Source: a virus
IMG/VR virus record: IMGVR_UViG_3300033997_000209
Coordinates: 1 to 21,624 of that record
Direction: 5' to 3' (one strand)
Length of the DNA: 21,624 nt
The position numbers and the translations under genes are program-made. The notes below the pieces were generated by a model. It was not told the DNA's origin, did not search any database, and saw nothing but the letters and a program-made list of their open reading frames with translations. Every line of letters begins with the position of its first letter. Position 1 is the stretch's first letter. Shown one piece after another: positions 1 to 8,025 of the stretch.

Positions 1-490
1 CCTTTTTCAGATGCCTGTCCAGTGCGGCCCAGGTCTCATTGATGATCACCTGCGCCGCCTCAGGGCCCTTGGCTTCGCCTGCCGGCGAGAGAAATGGCTC
101 GGCCCTCATTTTCCTGGTGCCGAACTCCTTGAACCGCCAGTAGTAGGCCCAGCCCGCCTCCTCGTAGACCTTCCCGACGCGGCCGCGGCGGCGGTTTCGC
201 TTGGTGTTGGCGTACTTGCGCCGCCGCCCGGTCTTGACGCCTACAGTGAAGTACTCGCCCCCAGTGCCTACGCCTGCGCGCTGCCGGCTCTTGGTGTTCG
301 CTCTGCGCGTCACGATCTGCGAGGCCATGAACCCCGATGCTCTCGGCGCCCGGCGCCTGGCGTCGTCCCGGATGACATTGCCGCCCTTGCGCATGCCGGC
401 TTGCACGGCTCGCCCCTGGATCGCCTTGGGTGCCTCCCTCAGTGAACGCAGGAGACCGTCCAAGCCATCGATCTTCACCTGCTCAGCCAT
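1..490 (-). CDS. HK97-gp10-like head-tail/tail-terminator protein, 3' end cut by window
   Basis: Starts MAEQVKIDGLDGLLRSLRE and remains open to base 1, so 163 codons are visible and the C-terminus is missing. The basic middle, with KTGRRRKYANTKR and a WRFKEFGTRKM..EPFLSPA pattern, is the hallmark of the HK97 gp10 family, which acts at the head-tail/tail-terminator interface of siphophages. The start has a G-rich Shine-Dalgarno about five bases upstream. It overlaps the stop of the preceding head closure gene by eight bases (ATGGCTGA), implying translational coupling. Its place as the next gene after the closure protein matches HK97-type order, and the tail genes should follow outside the window. 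Confidence 0.82.
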   Translation of the reverse strand, partial: MAEQVKIDGLDGLLRSLREAPKAIQGRAVQAGMRKGGNVIRDDARRRAPRASGFMASQIVTRRANTKSRQRAGVGTGGEYFTVGVKTGRRRKYANTKRNRRRGRVGKVYEEAGWAYYWRFKEFGTRKMRAEPFLSPAGEAKGPEAAQVIINETWAALDRHLKK

Positions 491-815
491 CGGACACCCC
501 CGCGTCGACCATCAGTGTGAGATGGCGGCGTGCCGTTGGGTCCGGCAGTACCGCGCGAATCGCGTACACCTGCCCATCGAACAGAACGCGCATCGTGGAC
601 AGCACCCCGGGCACGTACGGGATCTCGATCCGCGCGGTAACCTCACCGTGCTCAGCCGTGGCCGCAGTGAACTCTCGGCCCGACAGTGGCACCACTTCTG
701 CCGGCAAGTCAGCCCGCCATCTACGCCATTGCTTCGTGTCCCCGCCGAGCGGATCACGCACCGGGCCGTAATCCTGCAGCTCGATGCGATGCCGGTACTT
801 GCCCGCCCGCCTCAT
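483..815 (-). CDS. Phage head closure (SPP1 gp16-like head-tail adaptor) protein
   Basis: This 110-residue protein begins MRRAGKYRHRIELQ. A short basic N-terminus running into a beta strand is typical of the phage head-closure/adaptor family (SPP1 gp16, HK97 gp7-type). Such proteins form a ring under the portal-connector complex and close the filled capsid before the tail attaches. The WRADLPAEVVPLSGREF segment and the late YVPGVLSTMRVLFDGQVYAI strand pattern also fit the family. Its ATG overlaps the gp6-like gene's stop by four bases (ATGA), and its end overlaps the gp10-like start. Length and position are normal. Confidence 0.82.
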   Translation of the reverse strand: MRRAGKYRHRIELQDYGPVRDPLGGDTKQWRRWRADLPAEVVPLSGREFTAATAEHGEVTARIEIPYVPGVLSTMRVLFDGQVYAIRAVLPDPTARRHLTLMVDAGVSDG

Positions 816-1234
816 GGCAGCACCCGCCGGTAGGGGAACATCAAGCGGTCCAGTGTCGGGTTCTCAGCCATCTGCGTGCCGGCCACCACTGCCTCGCGGT
901 TTGCGTACAGATCACCCAGGAGCAGCAGCACCGCCGCGCGCAGCGGCCCCGGCAAAGGGCCAGGCGTGGTTGTGAACTTCACCGGATAGACGCCCGGCTC
1001 ACTGTCGAGCGTGGCCGGCTCGATCGGCAGCGGAGAGCGGCCCTCACCGATCGGCGTCCACTCATAGCTCGCCGCTGCCAACGCATAGCCCGTGGTGCGC
1101 TCCACCGACTCACGGGCGGCCGTGATGAAGGCGCCGATCAGCACGTCGTCAGCATCGTGGATGACTACCAGGTGCGCCTTCGCCTCGCTCAGCGACACGG
1201 GCTCATCGGCCGCCGGTGTCAACGTGCGCAGCAT
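812..1234 (-). CDS. Head-tail connector (HK97 gp6 / phiE125 gp8-like)
   Basis: This 140-residue protein has the family's N-terminal pattern: EPVSLSEAKAHLVV, then an acidic turn and an FITAARESVERTTGYAL helix. The C-terminal PGPLRAAVLLLLGDLYANREA helix is also typical. HK97 gp6-like connectors form a ring of about 12-13 subunits bound to the portal. The gene starts three bases after the stop of the preceding acidic protein and overlaps the closure gene by four bases. Order (capsid, small protein, gp6-like, closure, gp10-like) supports the call. Confidence 0.85.
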   Translation of the reverse strand: MLRTLTPAADEPVSLSEAKAHLVVIHDADDVLIGAFITAARESVERTTGYALAAASYEWTPIGEGRSPLPIEPATLDSEPGVYPVKFTTTPGPLPGPLRAAVLLLLGDLYANREAVVAGTQMAENPTLDRLMFPYRRVLP

Positions 1235-1237
1235 GGG

Positions 1238-1642
1238 TCATTCCTCCGGCGTGGCCGCCTTGATGGCGGCGGGGTGAGTGTCGATCAGCCCGCCAAGGCG
1301 CAACGCTTCAGCGTGAGCCGCATTGACCTGGATCACCTGCCCGACCTTGCCCAGGTGGTTGTTACTGAGCACCAGCGCCGGCACGGTTCCGTCATCCGGC
1401 GGAGCCAGTTCTTCATCCGATGGCGGCGCGTCGTTGTCCGTGTCCACGGTGTCGGTCGCCTGGCTGTCTCCGCCTTCATCCGTCTCCGGATCACCGACGG
1501 CGGCTGCCGCGTCAGCGTCGGGGCTTTCGGCGTTCGGCTGCTCGCCCTGGCCAGCCGCTGCGTCCACTACCGCAGCGGGTGCTTCCTGCGCATCGAGCGG
1601 ACCGCCAGCCGCAGGCGCTGGGGTGTTCTTCTGCTTTGCCAT
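1238..1642 (-). CDS. Acidic small protein between capsid and connector, function unknown
   Basis: The protein is 134 residues from the ATG at 1642, chosen because GGAG lies six bases upstream; a longer reading from a TTG would bury that site. The N-terminal two thirds is low-complexity, rich in Ala, Asp, Glu and Pro, and probably disordered. The C-terminal 45 or so residues (VLSNNHLGKVGQVIQV, then AHAEALRLGGLID) form a small beta-rich module often seen in phage proteins next to capsid genes. No enzymatic motif is visible. A head-assembly or decoration role is only suggested by position directly downstream of the capsid gene. Confidence 0.7.
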   Translation of the reverse strand: MAKQKNTPAPAAGGPLDAQEAPAAVVDAAAGQGEQPNAESPDADAAAAVGDPETDEGGDSQATDTVDTDNDAPPSDEELAPPDDGTVPALVLSNNHLGKVGQVIQVNAAHAEALRLGGLIDTHPAAIKAATPEE

Positions 1643-1654
1643 GATCGTCTCCAA

Positions 1655-1678
1655 GGGACGCCCGCGCTGGGGCGCCCC
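1655..1678 (-). other. Stem-loop just downstream of the capsid gene
   Basis: Bases 1655-1663 pair with 1670-1678, giving nine pairs with one G-U on the minus-strand RNA and a six-base loop. It lies between the capsid stop at 1700 and the next gene's start at 1642. No T-run follows on the minus strand, so it looks more like an mRNA 3'-end stabiliser or processing element than a terminator. No function is shown. Confidence 0.45.
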
Positions 1679-1699
1679 TCCGTTCGTGGGCCGAGGCGT

Positions 1700-2944
1700 T
1701 TAAGCCGCGGCGCCGTGCTTGAAGGTCTTCACCGCGCCGCCCACGTCGACCAGGTTGCCGCCAGAGCGCATCCAGGCCATGAAGCCCACCTGGCCCTTCT
1801 TCACGTAGGCCGAGTCGTTGAAGCGGAACAGAGTCACCGCCATCACGTCGCGGATCTTGTAGTAGCTGAAGTCGCCGAACGCGATCGAAGTTGCTCCGGC
1901 GGCCGGAACCGGGGCGTGCTGGTTGATCTGGATGTCGCGGTTCAGCAGGCGATCCGGCGCACCGCCCGGATTGCCCTGCTCGTAGCCCGGCACAAAGATC
2001 GGCCGACCCTGGTCGTCCTTCACCTTGCGGATCAGTTTCAGAATGTCGTCGTGGAACATCCACTTGGCCAGCTGCCGATACGCCGGATCGACGCTGTGCT
2101 CCAGGTCGACCAGATCGTCGTAGGTGACGATCGGCAGCGCCGAGACGGCGCCAATCTTGCCCACAGTCGCGGCGGTATAGGCGCCCATCGGCTGGCCCAC
2201 TCCGGTTCCGACCGAGTAGTGGCGGTTGGTGACGCGGCCCAGGCGGGTCTGCAGGCGCTTCTCGATGAAGCCAGCGATATCGGCGGTGCTGTCCTGCAGC
2301 AGCTCCCACGGCACGGTCACCACCTTGGAGCTGTACTTGTACACCTGCAGACCCTTGGTGCCGAAGGCCACATCCTGATCGGTTGCGGACTGATTCTCGG
2401 TGACCAGCTCACCCTCTTCGGAGGTGCCATCGCTGGTCGGGTACTGCATCGGCTCGCCGCCGGCAGTGCGGAACACGTCGGCGACCTGGCGCATGCCTCC
2501 GAACGCCTTCAGGGCATCCAGGATCTGCTCGGCCAGCGTGGTCGGAACGGTGTAGCCGCCCTGTTCCGGATTGACGGCCGGGTTACCCGACATGGCCGCG
2601 TTGACCTGCTTCCAGTCCTCCGCGCTGAGCGCACCATCGCCGCCACGCGCCCAGCGGTCGAACAGGCGCTCCTCGTTGGAGAGGTCGCGTCCGCCGCGGT
2701 TGGCGGTGTCGTGTTCACGCACGCCCTGCTCGCGCAGTGCCTCGTCGGCCGTCAGGTCCATGACCTTCTGATGACGCTCGATCGCCGCGTCGATGCGCTC
2801 GATCTCGGCGATGTTGTTGTCGTACTTGGTCTGGTTCTCCGGCGTCCACTTGTTGCCGTCACCGGTGCTGGTATCCAGCAGATTGCGGGTTTCCTTTGCC
2901 AGCGCGGTGCGGCGCTCCCGCTCGGCCTGAATGTTGAAGGGCAT
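1700..2944 (-). CDS. HK97-fold major capsid protein
   Basis: This 414-residue protein is a normal length for an HK97-family capsid precursor. Residues 1 to about 70 are charged and helical (ERERRTALAKETRNLLD ... IERIDAAIERHQKV). They correspond to the delta/scaffold domain that the prohead protease removes in this family. The mature part carries family signatures: a GGYTVPTTLAEQILDAL entry, KVVTVPWELLQDS, and VGTGVGQPMGAY. The cleavage point cannot be fixed from sequence alone, but is probably between about residues 85 and 120. The gene lies directly after the protease and has an AGGA ribosome site eight bases upstream. It is unusually insulated: a terminator-like hairpin lies about 20 bases upstream of its start and a stem-loop lies just downstream. 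Confidence 0.93.
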   Translation of the reverse strand: MPFNIQAERERRTALAKETRNLLDTSTGDGNKWTPENQTKYDNNIAEIERIDAAIERHQKVMDLTADEALREQGVREHDTANRGGRDLSNEERLFDRWARGGDGALSAEDWKQVNAAMSGNPAVNPEQGGYTVPTTLAEQILDALKAFGGMRQVADVFRTAGGEPMQYPTSDGTSEEGELVTENQSATDQDVAFGTKGLQVYKYSSKVVTVPWELLQDSTADIAGFIEKRLQTRLGRVTNRHYSVGTGVGQPMGAYTAATVGKIGAVSALPIVTYDDLVDLEHSVDPAYRQLAKWMFHDDILKLIRKVKDDQGRPIFVPGYEQGNPGGAPDRLLNRDIQINQHAPVPAAGATSIAFGDFSYYKIRDVMAVTLFRFNDSAYVKKGQVGFMAWMRSGGNLVDVGGAVKTFKHGAAA

Positions 2945-2963
2945 GGGCTATTTCCTCGTGTCG

Positions 2964-2986
2964 AAAAAAAACCGCCTTTCGGCGGT
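2964..2986 (-). terminator. Terminator-like hairpin between protease and capsid genes
   Basis: On the minus strand the sequence reads ACCGCC, GAAA loop, GGCGGT, then a run of T to 2964. That is a six-pair GC stem with a stable tetraloop and about eight uridines, a textbook intrinsic terminator. It sits after the protease stop (3013) and only about 20 bases upstream of the capsid ATG (2944), inside the late operon. Transcription complexes modified by a Q-type antiterminator would be expected to read through. Confidence 0.8.
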
Positions 2987-3012
2987 CGGGATGAACTGCG
3001 GGCGGGAGTCGC

Positions 3013-3750
3013 TTACGCAGCGGGGCGTTCCAGCAGCGCCAAGCGGCGCGACAGGTTGGCTTTGTGGGCCGCGGCGGCTGCGCCGTCGTCGGGATCGGGC
3101 TTGCAGCTGGCCAGGGCGGCGGGCGCGTTGTCGTAGGCAGACAGGTCCCAGGTGTTGGATGCCTTCTTCTTGCCCACGATCTCCACCACCTCGTCTGCGA
3201 AGCCGTGTTCCTTGGCCTCGTCAGCCGTGAACCAGGTCTCTTCGTCCATCCACTGAACGATCTGCGCCTGATCCTTGCCGGTGCGGCGGGTGTAGTCACC
3301 AGCCAGGCCAGCGTCGATCTTGGACAGCAGCTCGCCAGTCTTGGTCATGTCTGCCTTGTTGCCGACTGTGATGGTCCACGCGTTGTGAATCATGAACCCG
3401 GCGCCCTGGCTGATCTCGACCCTGTCGCATGCCATGCAAACCCCCGTCATAGCCGAGGCGGCCAAGCCATCGATGTGGGCGATGACCGTTGCCTTGTGCT
3501 GGGCAATGGCGGTCATCATCGATCGTGCCGCGAACACGTCACCACCGGGCGAGTCAATGCGCAGGTGGATCACGTCCGCATCAATGCCAGCCATGGCCTG
3601 AGCAAACATCGTTTCGTCAATGTCGCCCCACCAGCCGCCGATAACACCGTGCAGGTAGATGGTCGCCTCCTTGCCTTCGGTCTCGGCCCGGATGGGTTTG
3701 GACTGGCCGGCGTTATTCTTGGCCAGCTGTAGCAGCTTAGGAATCGGCAT
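3013..3750 (-). CDS. ClpP-like (S14) prohead maturation protease
   Basis: The protein is 245 residues from MPIPKLLQ. This start was chosen over an in-frame ATG at 3774 because AAGGA lies about nine bases upstream. The gene overlaps the 3' end of the portal gene. The ClpP fold is clear: IDSPGGDVFAA at about residues 65-75, the nucleophile context GLAASAM with Ser99, and MIHNAW with catalytic His122. The third acid is probably in the following helix (Asp152 region) but is not certain. Such proteases cleave the capsid delta domain and other prohead proteins after assembly. An Ala-rich tail after about residue 205 is probably flexible. Confidence 0.9.
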   Translation of the reverse strand: MPIPKLLQLAKNNAGQSKPIRAETEGKEATIYLHGVIGGWWGDIDETMFAQAMAGIDADVIHLRIDSPGGDVFAARSMMTAIAQHKATVIAHIDGLAASAMTGVCMACDRVEISQGAGFMIHNAWTITVGNKADMTKTGELLSKIDAGLAGDYTRRTGKDQAQIVQWMDEETWFTADEAKEHGFADEVVEIVGKKKASNTWDLSAYDNAPAALASCKPDPDDGAAAAAHKANLSRRLALLERPAA

Positions 3751-5041
3751 CTTCAGGGTTCCTTTCAGGGTCATCGCCGTCCGGCTTAGCCGGTGGCGCA
3801 GGGTCTTTCGGTTGGTAAAGCTCGTCGCCGCCCTCGATGGGGGGCAGGTTCTTGAGGCGGCGGACTTCGTTCACGACCATCCAGCCCTTAGCGCCAGGGC
3901 CACCGAGCGCTTTGCTGAAATACTCGGCCTGCGTCTTTGAATCACCGGCCATGAACATGTCCACGTTGTGCTCAACGAAGTAGCGCGGCGTGCGGAACAG
4001 CTTGCGGTTCAGTTCATCCTTGATCCGCTTCAGATGCGGGCCCAGCGTGTACTTCACGAAGCCGGTGCCCATGGCTTCGATGCCACTGCCCCAGCTGGTG
4101 GACTTGCTCGTCTCGCCGATCATGTGTGGCGGGACGCCGAAGGCGCGGGCCACGTCGATGACCTGCCACTGACGGGACTCCAGCAGCTGCTGGTCGACCG
4201 CTGACATGGTCAGTTCGTGAACCTCCAGCCCCTCGGTCAGAACCAGCGGAATGCGACGGTTGCCCTGCACCCCGCCGTACTTCTTGACCCAGGCGTCTCG
4301 GAAATCGTCCTGCTGCGCGGTGGTCATCTTGTTCGGCGTGCGGATGGCCACTTCGGGCTTGCCGCCCTCGCTGAAGAACTTGCCGGCATGCTCGTCCCCT
4401 TGGATAGCGATACCGATGCCGTTCCGCGCGCCCCACTGGATCACCGACATGCCGTGCACGCCGTTGAAACCGAAGCCGGGGAAATGGAGCACGTCGTCCT
4501 GGTCAACGGTGAAGTACCCGTCAACGTCGTGGAACGTGTACTGCAAGCGTGTCGGTTCCCGTGGGCTGGTCTTCTCCTGCTTGAGGATCATCACCCTGTC
4601 GCGGGGCCAAGGAATCATCCCGGTCGCCACGCCGGCGCGGTTGCGCGTCATGTACACCACGCCATCACCGCGCAGCAGCATCTGGCCGACGATGAATTCC
4701 CAGCCGGTTGCGCTCGACCAACCGGAGGAAAACTGCTCGTTCAGCAGCCACCAGTAATCGTGCTCAGCCCGCGTGCGGTGCCCATCCACCCGCTCGAAGA
4801 CGGGTAGCGGCAGCTGGGAGATCGCACCAGCAAGCAGCGAGACGGCAGCGAACACCGCCGAGACCCGCATTGCCGATTCCGGGCTGACGACAGCGCCGGA
4901 GGCCGTCGTCGGGTTCCCGAACACCTCGAACATGCCCATGCCGGAGGACTGGATCACCTCGCCGTCGACCAGGTTGCTGATCGTCGGCTCGATACGGTCG
5001 CGGGCATCGGCCCGCCGGTTCTTCTCGAATAGTCCGAACAT
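3737..5041 (-). CDS. HK97-family portal protein
   Basis: This 434-residue protein is a normal size for HK97-type portals, which form the dodecameric DNA entry vertex. Family features include the SPESAMRVSAVFAAVSLLAGAI N-terminal pattern, then WWLLNEQF, MLLRGDGVVYMTRNR, the HFPGFGFNGVHGMS motif, and the late IDVARAFGVPPHMIG motif. The C-terminal 35 residues are acidic and proline-rich, as usual. Its ATG shares one base with the terminase stop (TGATG), so translation is coupled. Its 3' end overlaps the protease gene. Confidence 0.94.
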   Translation of the reverse strand: MFGLFEKNRRADARDRIEPTISNLVDGEVIQSSGMGMFEVFGNPTTASGAVVSPESAMRVSAVFAAVSLLAGAISQLPLPVFERVDGHRTRAEHDYWWLLNEQFSSGWSSATGWEFIVGQMLLRGDGVVYMTRNRAGVATGMIPWPRDRVMILKQEKTSPREPTRLQYTFHDVDGYFTVDQDDVLHFPGFGFNGVHGMSVIQWGARNGIGIAIQGDEHAGKFFSEGGKPEVAIRTPNKMTTAQQDDFRDAWVKKYGGVQGNRRIPLVLTEGLEVHELTMSAVDQQLLESRQWQVIDVARAFGVPPHMIGETSKSTSWGSGIEAMGTGFVKYTLGPHLKRIKDELNRKLFRTPRYFVEHNVDMFMAGDSKTQAEYFSKALGGPGAKGWMVVNEVRRLKNLPPIEGGDELYQPKDPAPPAKPDGDDPERNPEDADS

Positions 5042-6711
5042 CAGTCGATCACCACGAAGCCTTGTTGGGTTGTGCCAGTGTCCCGCGCCTGCATGGCGCG
5101 GCCCATGGCCATGATCAGCGCCACCGCGCCGTCGATCTTGTTTTCCATCTTTTCCTTACGCGGATAGACGTGCTCCTTCGCGTCCACCCTCGCCACGACA
5201 TTGCCCATCATCCAGGTCATCGCCGCATTGCCGTCGTGCCACAGGCGGCGCGACAGGATCAGCGCCTCCACTTCCTTCATCGGCTCAGACAGGTTGCGCA
5301 CGGACTGCGCCATCTCGACAACCGGCAGGCTCTCCTGCTCCAGACGGGTCATCAGATACGCCGCCTGGGCCGGATCGAAGGCAATGTCCTGCACATCGAT
5401 GCCTTGCGCCGCAAGCTCCTTCAGTTCCTCTTCGATGAAGGCGTAGTCGGTCATGTTTCCCGGCGTGGCCACGATCAGGTCATCCAGCAGGAACTGCTGG
5501 TACTTCTCGTTCTCCTCCACCGCGGATTCGGGAACATAGAAGCGCGGGATGGCGTAGAAGCTGTCGCCCTCCTCGAACAGCAGCACGACCGCAGCCACGT
5601 CCAGCTTCGACGCCAGATCGACGCCGACCCAGCAGGGGCATCCAGCAAAGTCCGAGATCTCAAACCGACGTTTCTGCCTCTGCCAGGCCAGCATGTTCAT
5701 CCATGCCAGCTTGGCGCCCACCCAGTCGTTCAGGTGCTTGGTGCGATACGCACTTTGCTTGCTGGCAGAACGCTTTGCCTTGGCCAGCATGTCCAGCAGG
5801 AACTGCTCAAACACCGAAACCCCGAAATTCGGGTTGGCCTTTCGCAGCACCTCCGGATCGTCCCAGCGGTCGCCCTCGTCAATGCAATAGATCGCGGCGA
5901 ACACCGTCTCGTCAGTCACCTCCCCTCGCAGAATGCGAACCGCATCGCTCCGCATCTCGAAGCACGGGCCGGACAGGTTGGTCCCCGCTGTGGTGATGAT
6001 CGACAGAAGGGGCTGCTCGCGCGCGCCCATGCCGGTTTCCATGGCATCGACCATGTGGTCGTCGTCGTGCTCATGGTACTCGTCCACAAGCGCCGCGTGC
6101 GGGCTGGAGCCGTCGCCCGGCTTGCCGATCATCGTCTCGAACTTCGACATGTCCTCCATGACGAAGAGCGGGCCGGGGTTCTTCGGGTTGCCGGCCTGCT
6201 CGATACCGAACCGCGAGCGCAGCGCCGGCAGCTTCTGCACCATCTGCCAGGCCGGGCGGAACACCTCGTATGCCTGTTTCTCGCTGGTAGCGCCTGAGTA
6301 CACCTCGGCACCGGCCTCACCGTCGGCACAGAACAAGTACAGGCCGCGCGCGGCCAGCCGGAGCGACTTGCCGTTCTTGCGGGCGATCTCCTCGTAGGAC
6401 CGGCGGAACCGCCTGTGCCCGGTCTTCTTGTGGACCCAGCCGAACAGGTTGCACTCGATGAACCGCTGCCAGGGCTCCAGCACCAGCAGCTTCTTCTGCG
6501 AAGCCCACTTGCCTTTGGTGTGCGGCATCTTCTCCATGAAGCGCACCGCACGGTCGGCCTTGTCGGCGTCGTACTTGTAGGGCCAGTCGGCCCCCTTGCG
6601 CTTCAGGTCATCAAGGAACCGCTGGCACGCCAGCCGGATGTATTCGCCGGCGATGATCTTCCCAGCCGTCACGCCCCTGGCGTAGGCCTTGGCTGATTCG
6701 GTGGGCGTCAT
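5041..6711 (-). CDS. terL: Terminase large subunit (packaging ATPase/nuclease)
   Basis: This 556-residue protein carries both terminase domains. The N-terminal ATPase has the phage-type Walker A ARKNGKS (about 110-116) and Walker B ALVDEYHEH (about 207-215), followed by SIITTAG (about 237-243). The C-terminal nuclease is RNase H-like, with GVDLASKLD (Asp365), IAFDPAQA (Asp446) and KIDGAVALIMAMGRA (Asp528) as probable metal ligands. TerL pumps DNA into the prohead and cuts the concatemer. It begins three bases after the small subunit stop and is coupled to the portal. The HNH gene upstream suggests a cos-type packaging system of the HK97 kind. Confidence 0.95.
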   Translation of the reverse strand: MTPTESAKAYARGVTAGKIIAGEYIRLACQRFLDDLKRKGADWPYKYDADKADRAVRFMEKMPHTKGKWASQKKLLVLEPWQRFIECNLFGWVHKKTGHRRFRRSYEEIARKNGKSLRLAARGLYLFCADGEAGAEVYSGATSEKQAYEVFRPAWQMVQKLPALRSRFGIEQAGNPKNPGPLFVMEDMSKFETMIGKPGDGSSPHAALVDEYHEHDDDHMVDAMETGMGAREQPLLSIITTAGTNLSGPCFEMRSDAVRILRGEVTDETVFAAIYCIDEGDRWDDPEVLRKANPNFGVSVFEQFLLDMLAKAKRSASKQSAYRTKHLNDWVGAKLAWMNMLAWQRQKRRFEISDFAGCPCWVGVDLASKLDVAAVVLLFEEGDSFYAIPRFYVPESAVEENEKYQQFLLDDLIVATPGNMTDYAFIEEELKELAAQGIDVQDIAFDPAQAAYLMTRLEQESLPVVEMAQSVRNLSEPMKEVEALILSRRLWHDGNAAMTWMMGNVVARVDAKEHVYPRKEKMENKIDGAVALIMAMGRAMQARDTGTTQQGFVVID

Positions 6712-6714
6712 GGA

Positions 6715-7095
6715 TCAGAACTCGTCGAATGGGTTGCCCTCCGGGGTCTTCTCGGTCCCCAGCTTCTGGCGGTCGGCCGGGGTCAGCCCCAGCCGCGCCA
6801 GGCAGCCGATCAGGTGGGAGTACTTGGCCGCGACGAACTCGCCGCGGTTGGCACGGAACTCGGCAAGCAGCGAGGACGCCACTTCCATGATGAAACGGTC
6901 GGCGCTGGTCAGCACGCCCGGCAGGGCGCACTTCTCCAGCTCCTTCCACACCTCGGCGACCTCGCCGGGCAGATGGCTTGGCACCTTGCCGAGCGGCTTG
7001 CCCGTCTTGGGCGCTTCCTTCTTGTAGCGCTGCGGGTCCTTCTTGGTCGCGCCCTTCAGCTCGGCCAGTTCCCTCGGCTGTCGATGGCGGGCCAT
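6715..7095 (-). CDS. terS: Terminase small subunit, P27-like
   Basis: The protein is 126 residues from MARHRQPRELAELKG; the start is fixed by a strong GGGAGG just upstream. The basic N-terminus, the GATKKDPQRYKK linker, and the later EVAEVWKELEKCALPGVLT and NPFDEF ending match the P27-type small terminase family (Terminase_4). Small subunits bind the packaging site on DNA and load the large subunit. The gene lies immediately upstream of terL with a three-base gap and downstream of the HNH gene, the standard arrangement in HK97-type phages. Confidence 0.85.
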   Translation of the reverse strand: MARHRQPRELAELKGATKKDPQRYKKEAPKTGKPLGKVPSHLPGEVAEVWKELEKCALPGVLTSADRFIMEVASSLLAEFRANRGEFVAAKYSHLIGCLARLGLTPADRQKLGTEKTPEGNPFDEF

Positions 7096-7173
7096 CGGAC
7101 CTCCCAATCCTGAAATTCAAATTCTGCGGACGCGCGAAGAAAGGGGGGCGCGCGTATCGGTCGAGGAGGGCCC
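7096..7173 (-). other. HNH-terS intergenic region, candidate cos segment
   Basis: This 78-base gap (about 66 bases before the terS leader) separates the HNH and small terminase genes. In HK97-like phages the cos site lies here, between the HNH gene at the right genome end and terS at the left end. A perfect 10-base palindrome GAGGGCCCTC (7166-7175) overlaps the HNH stop, and a G/C tract follows. Placement is by analogy only; the cut cannot be located from the sequence. Confidence 0.35.
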
Positions 7174-7572
7174 TCAACTTTGACCCTCCCCCCTCCCCTT
7201 GCGGTCAGCCTTCTGTGGATAACTTCCGCTCCATTCAGGTTCGCGAGGGTTGCTCGCTACCCTGCCGAACCCACCGTTCTCCCGCGCTGTCTTGGCGCTA
7301 TGGCATGGACGGCACAGCGGCTGCAGGTTGCTGTCGGCGTGGTTGGTGTCGTCACCATCGATATGGTCGACCTCAGTGGCCGCCCGCACCTTTCCCTGCT
7401 CAGCACAGCATCTGCACAGCGGCTCACGGGCCAGCACCACCCCACGGATACGGCGCCACAGCGTGGAGTTGGTGGACAGCGCGCGGCGCGCCTGTCTCTT
7501 GCGCACCTGGACGCTGGTTTCCCTGTAGGGGCGCCAGCCGGCCGCACGGTGCTGCGGTGGCCTGGTGGGCAT
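7174..7572 (-). CDS. HNH endonuclease (packaging-associated)
   Basis: This 132-residue protein has a basic N-terminus and a complete zinc-HNH core. The first zinc pair is C53-x-x-C56 (PLCRCC), the nuclease motif is TEVDHIDGDD (His70), then Asn and NLQPLCRPCHSAKT with C87-x-x-C90 and His91. HNH proteins encoded beside terS and terL, such as HK97 gp74, stimulate cos cleavage by terminase. The gene's ATG shares one base with the stop of the upstream small protein, and its end precedes the presumed cos region. Packaging is a more likely role than a homing function because the gene is fused into the operon. Confidence 0.88.
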   Translation of the reverse strand: MPTRPPQHRAAGWRPYRETSVQVRKRQARRALSTNSTLWRRIRGVVLAREPLCRCCAEQGKVRAATEVDHIDGDDTNHADSNLQPLCRPCHSAKTARENGGFGRVASNPREPEWSGSYPQKADRKGRGEGQS

Positions 7573-7862
7573 CAGTAGGGCTTCCCGTCCAGGTCGACGC
7601 GCGCAGGCTCGGCACCTTCGTCCTGCACCGGTGCGCCGGCTTCCTCACCCAGCAGCTGGGCCACCGCTTGCACCAGCAGCCCCACGTGCATGGCCAGTTC
7701 GGCGATCTGCTTACCCTGCTGCTCAATGATCCCGACCAACCGTTCGATTCGAGCGTCGGTGCTGCCCGCAAGTGGTATGGCTAAGGCCGGATGCCCAGTG
7801 TACCGGGCGACTTGTTCAGCGCTGAGCGCCGTGTCCCGCGCACTAACTCGTGTGGTGTCCAT
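7572..7862 (-). CDS. Small helical phage protein, unknown
   Basis: The protein is 96 residues from MDTTRVSARD; GAGGG six bases upstream decides this start over a longer reading. A long helix in the middle (RIERLVGIIEQQGKQIAEL, about residues 39-57) has heptad-like spacing and may form a coiled coil. The C-terminus is acidic. It overlaps the upstream 60-residue gene by 20 bases and the HNH start by one base. I recognise no domain. Confidence 0.65.
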   Translation of the reverse strand: MDTTRVSARDTALSAEQVARYTGHPALAIPLAGSTDARIERLVGIIEQQGKQIAELAMHVGLLVQAVAQLLGEEAGAPVQDEGAEPARVDLDGKPY

Positions 7863-8025
7863 CAGCAACCCTCGTCGTTTGCAGCACCAGGCCGCGGCGT
7901 ACCCACCGTTCAACCCGGTCCCAGTCCGGCTCCATCCCCGTTGCCCGGGCGAACCACATCACTGCGGCGAGGTAGCAACGCAGCCACCACCGCATGCGTA
8001 TCGACGCGCGCACTGTCGCAGCCAT
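7843..8025 (-). CDS. Small basic protein with a hydrophobic segment, unknown
   Basis: This is a 60-residue ORF. Its ATG shares one base with the stop of the DUF1064-like gene (TGATG), and GGAGGAG stands six bases upstream, so it is very probably translated. The N-terminus is rich in Arg, Trp and Met with a short hydrophobic stretch (CYLAAVMWFARA, about residues 17-28). The rest is basic. It could be a small membrane-associated protein; nothing further can be said. Confidence 0.55.
   Translation of the reverse strand: MAATVRASIRMRWWLRCYLAAVMWFARATGMEPDWDRVERWVRRGLVLQTTRVADGHHTS

Noticed and set aside
686-3136. An 816-codon plus-strand open frame across the connector and capsid genes
   Set aside because: It is antisense to well-recognised head genes. 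Its translation is rich in Arg, His and Gln in the way typical of shadow frames in GC-rich DNA.
5062-6297. A 411-codon plus-strand open frame
   Set aside because: It is entirely antisense to terL, which has complete ATPase and nuclease motifs; the plus reading has no protein-like pattern.
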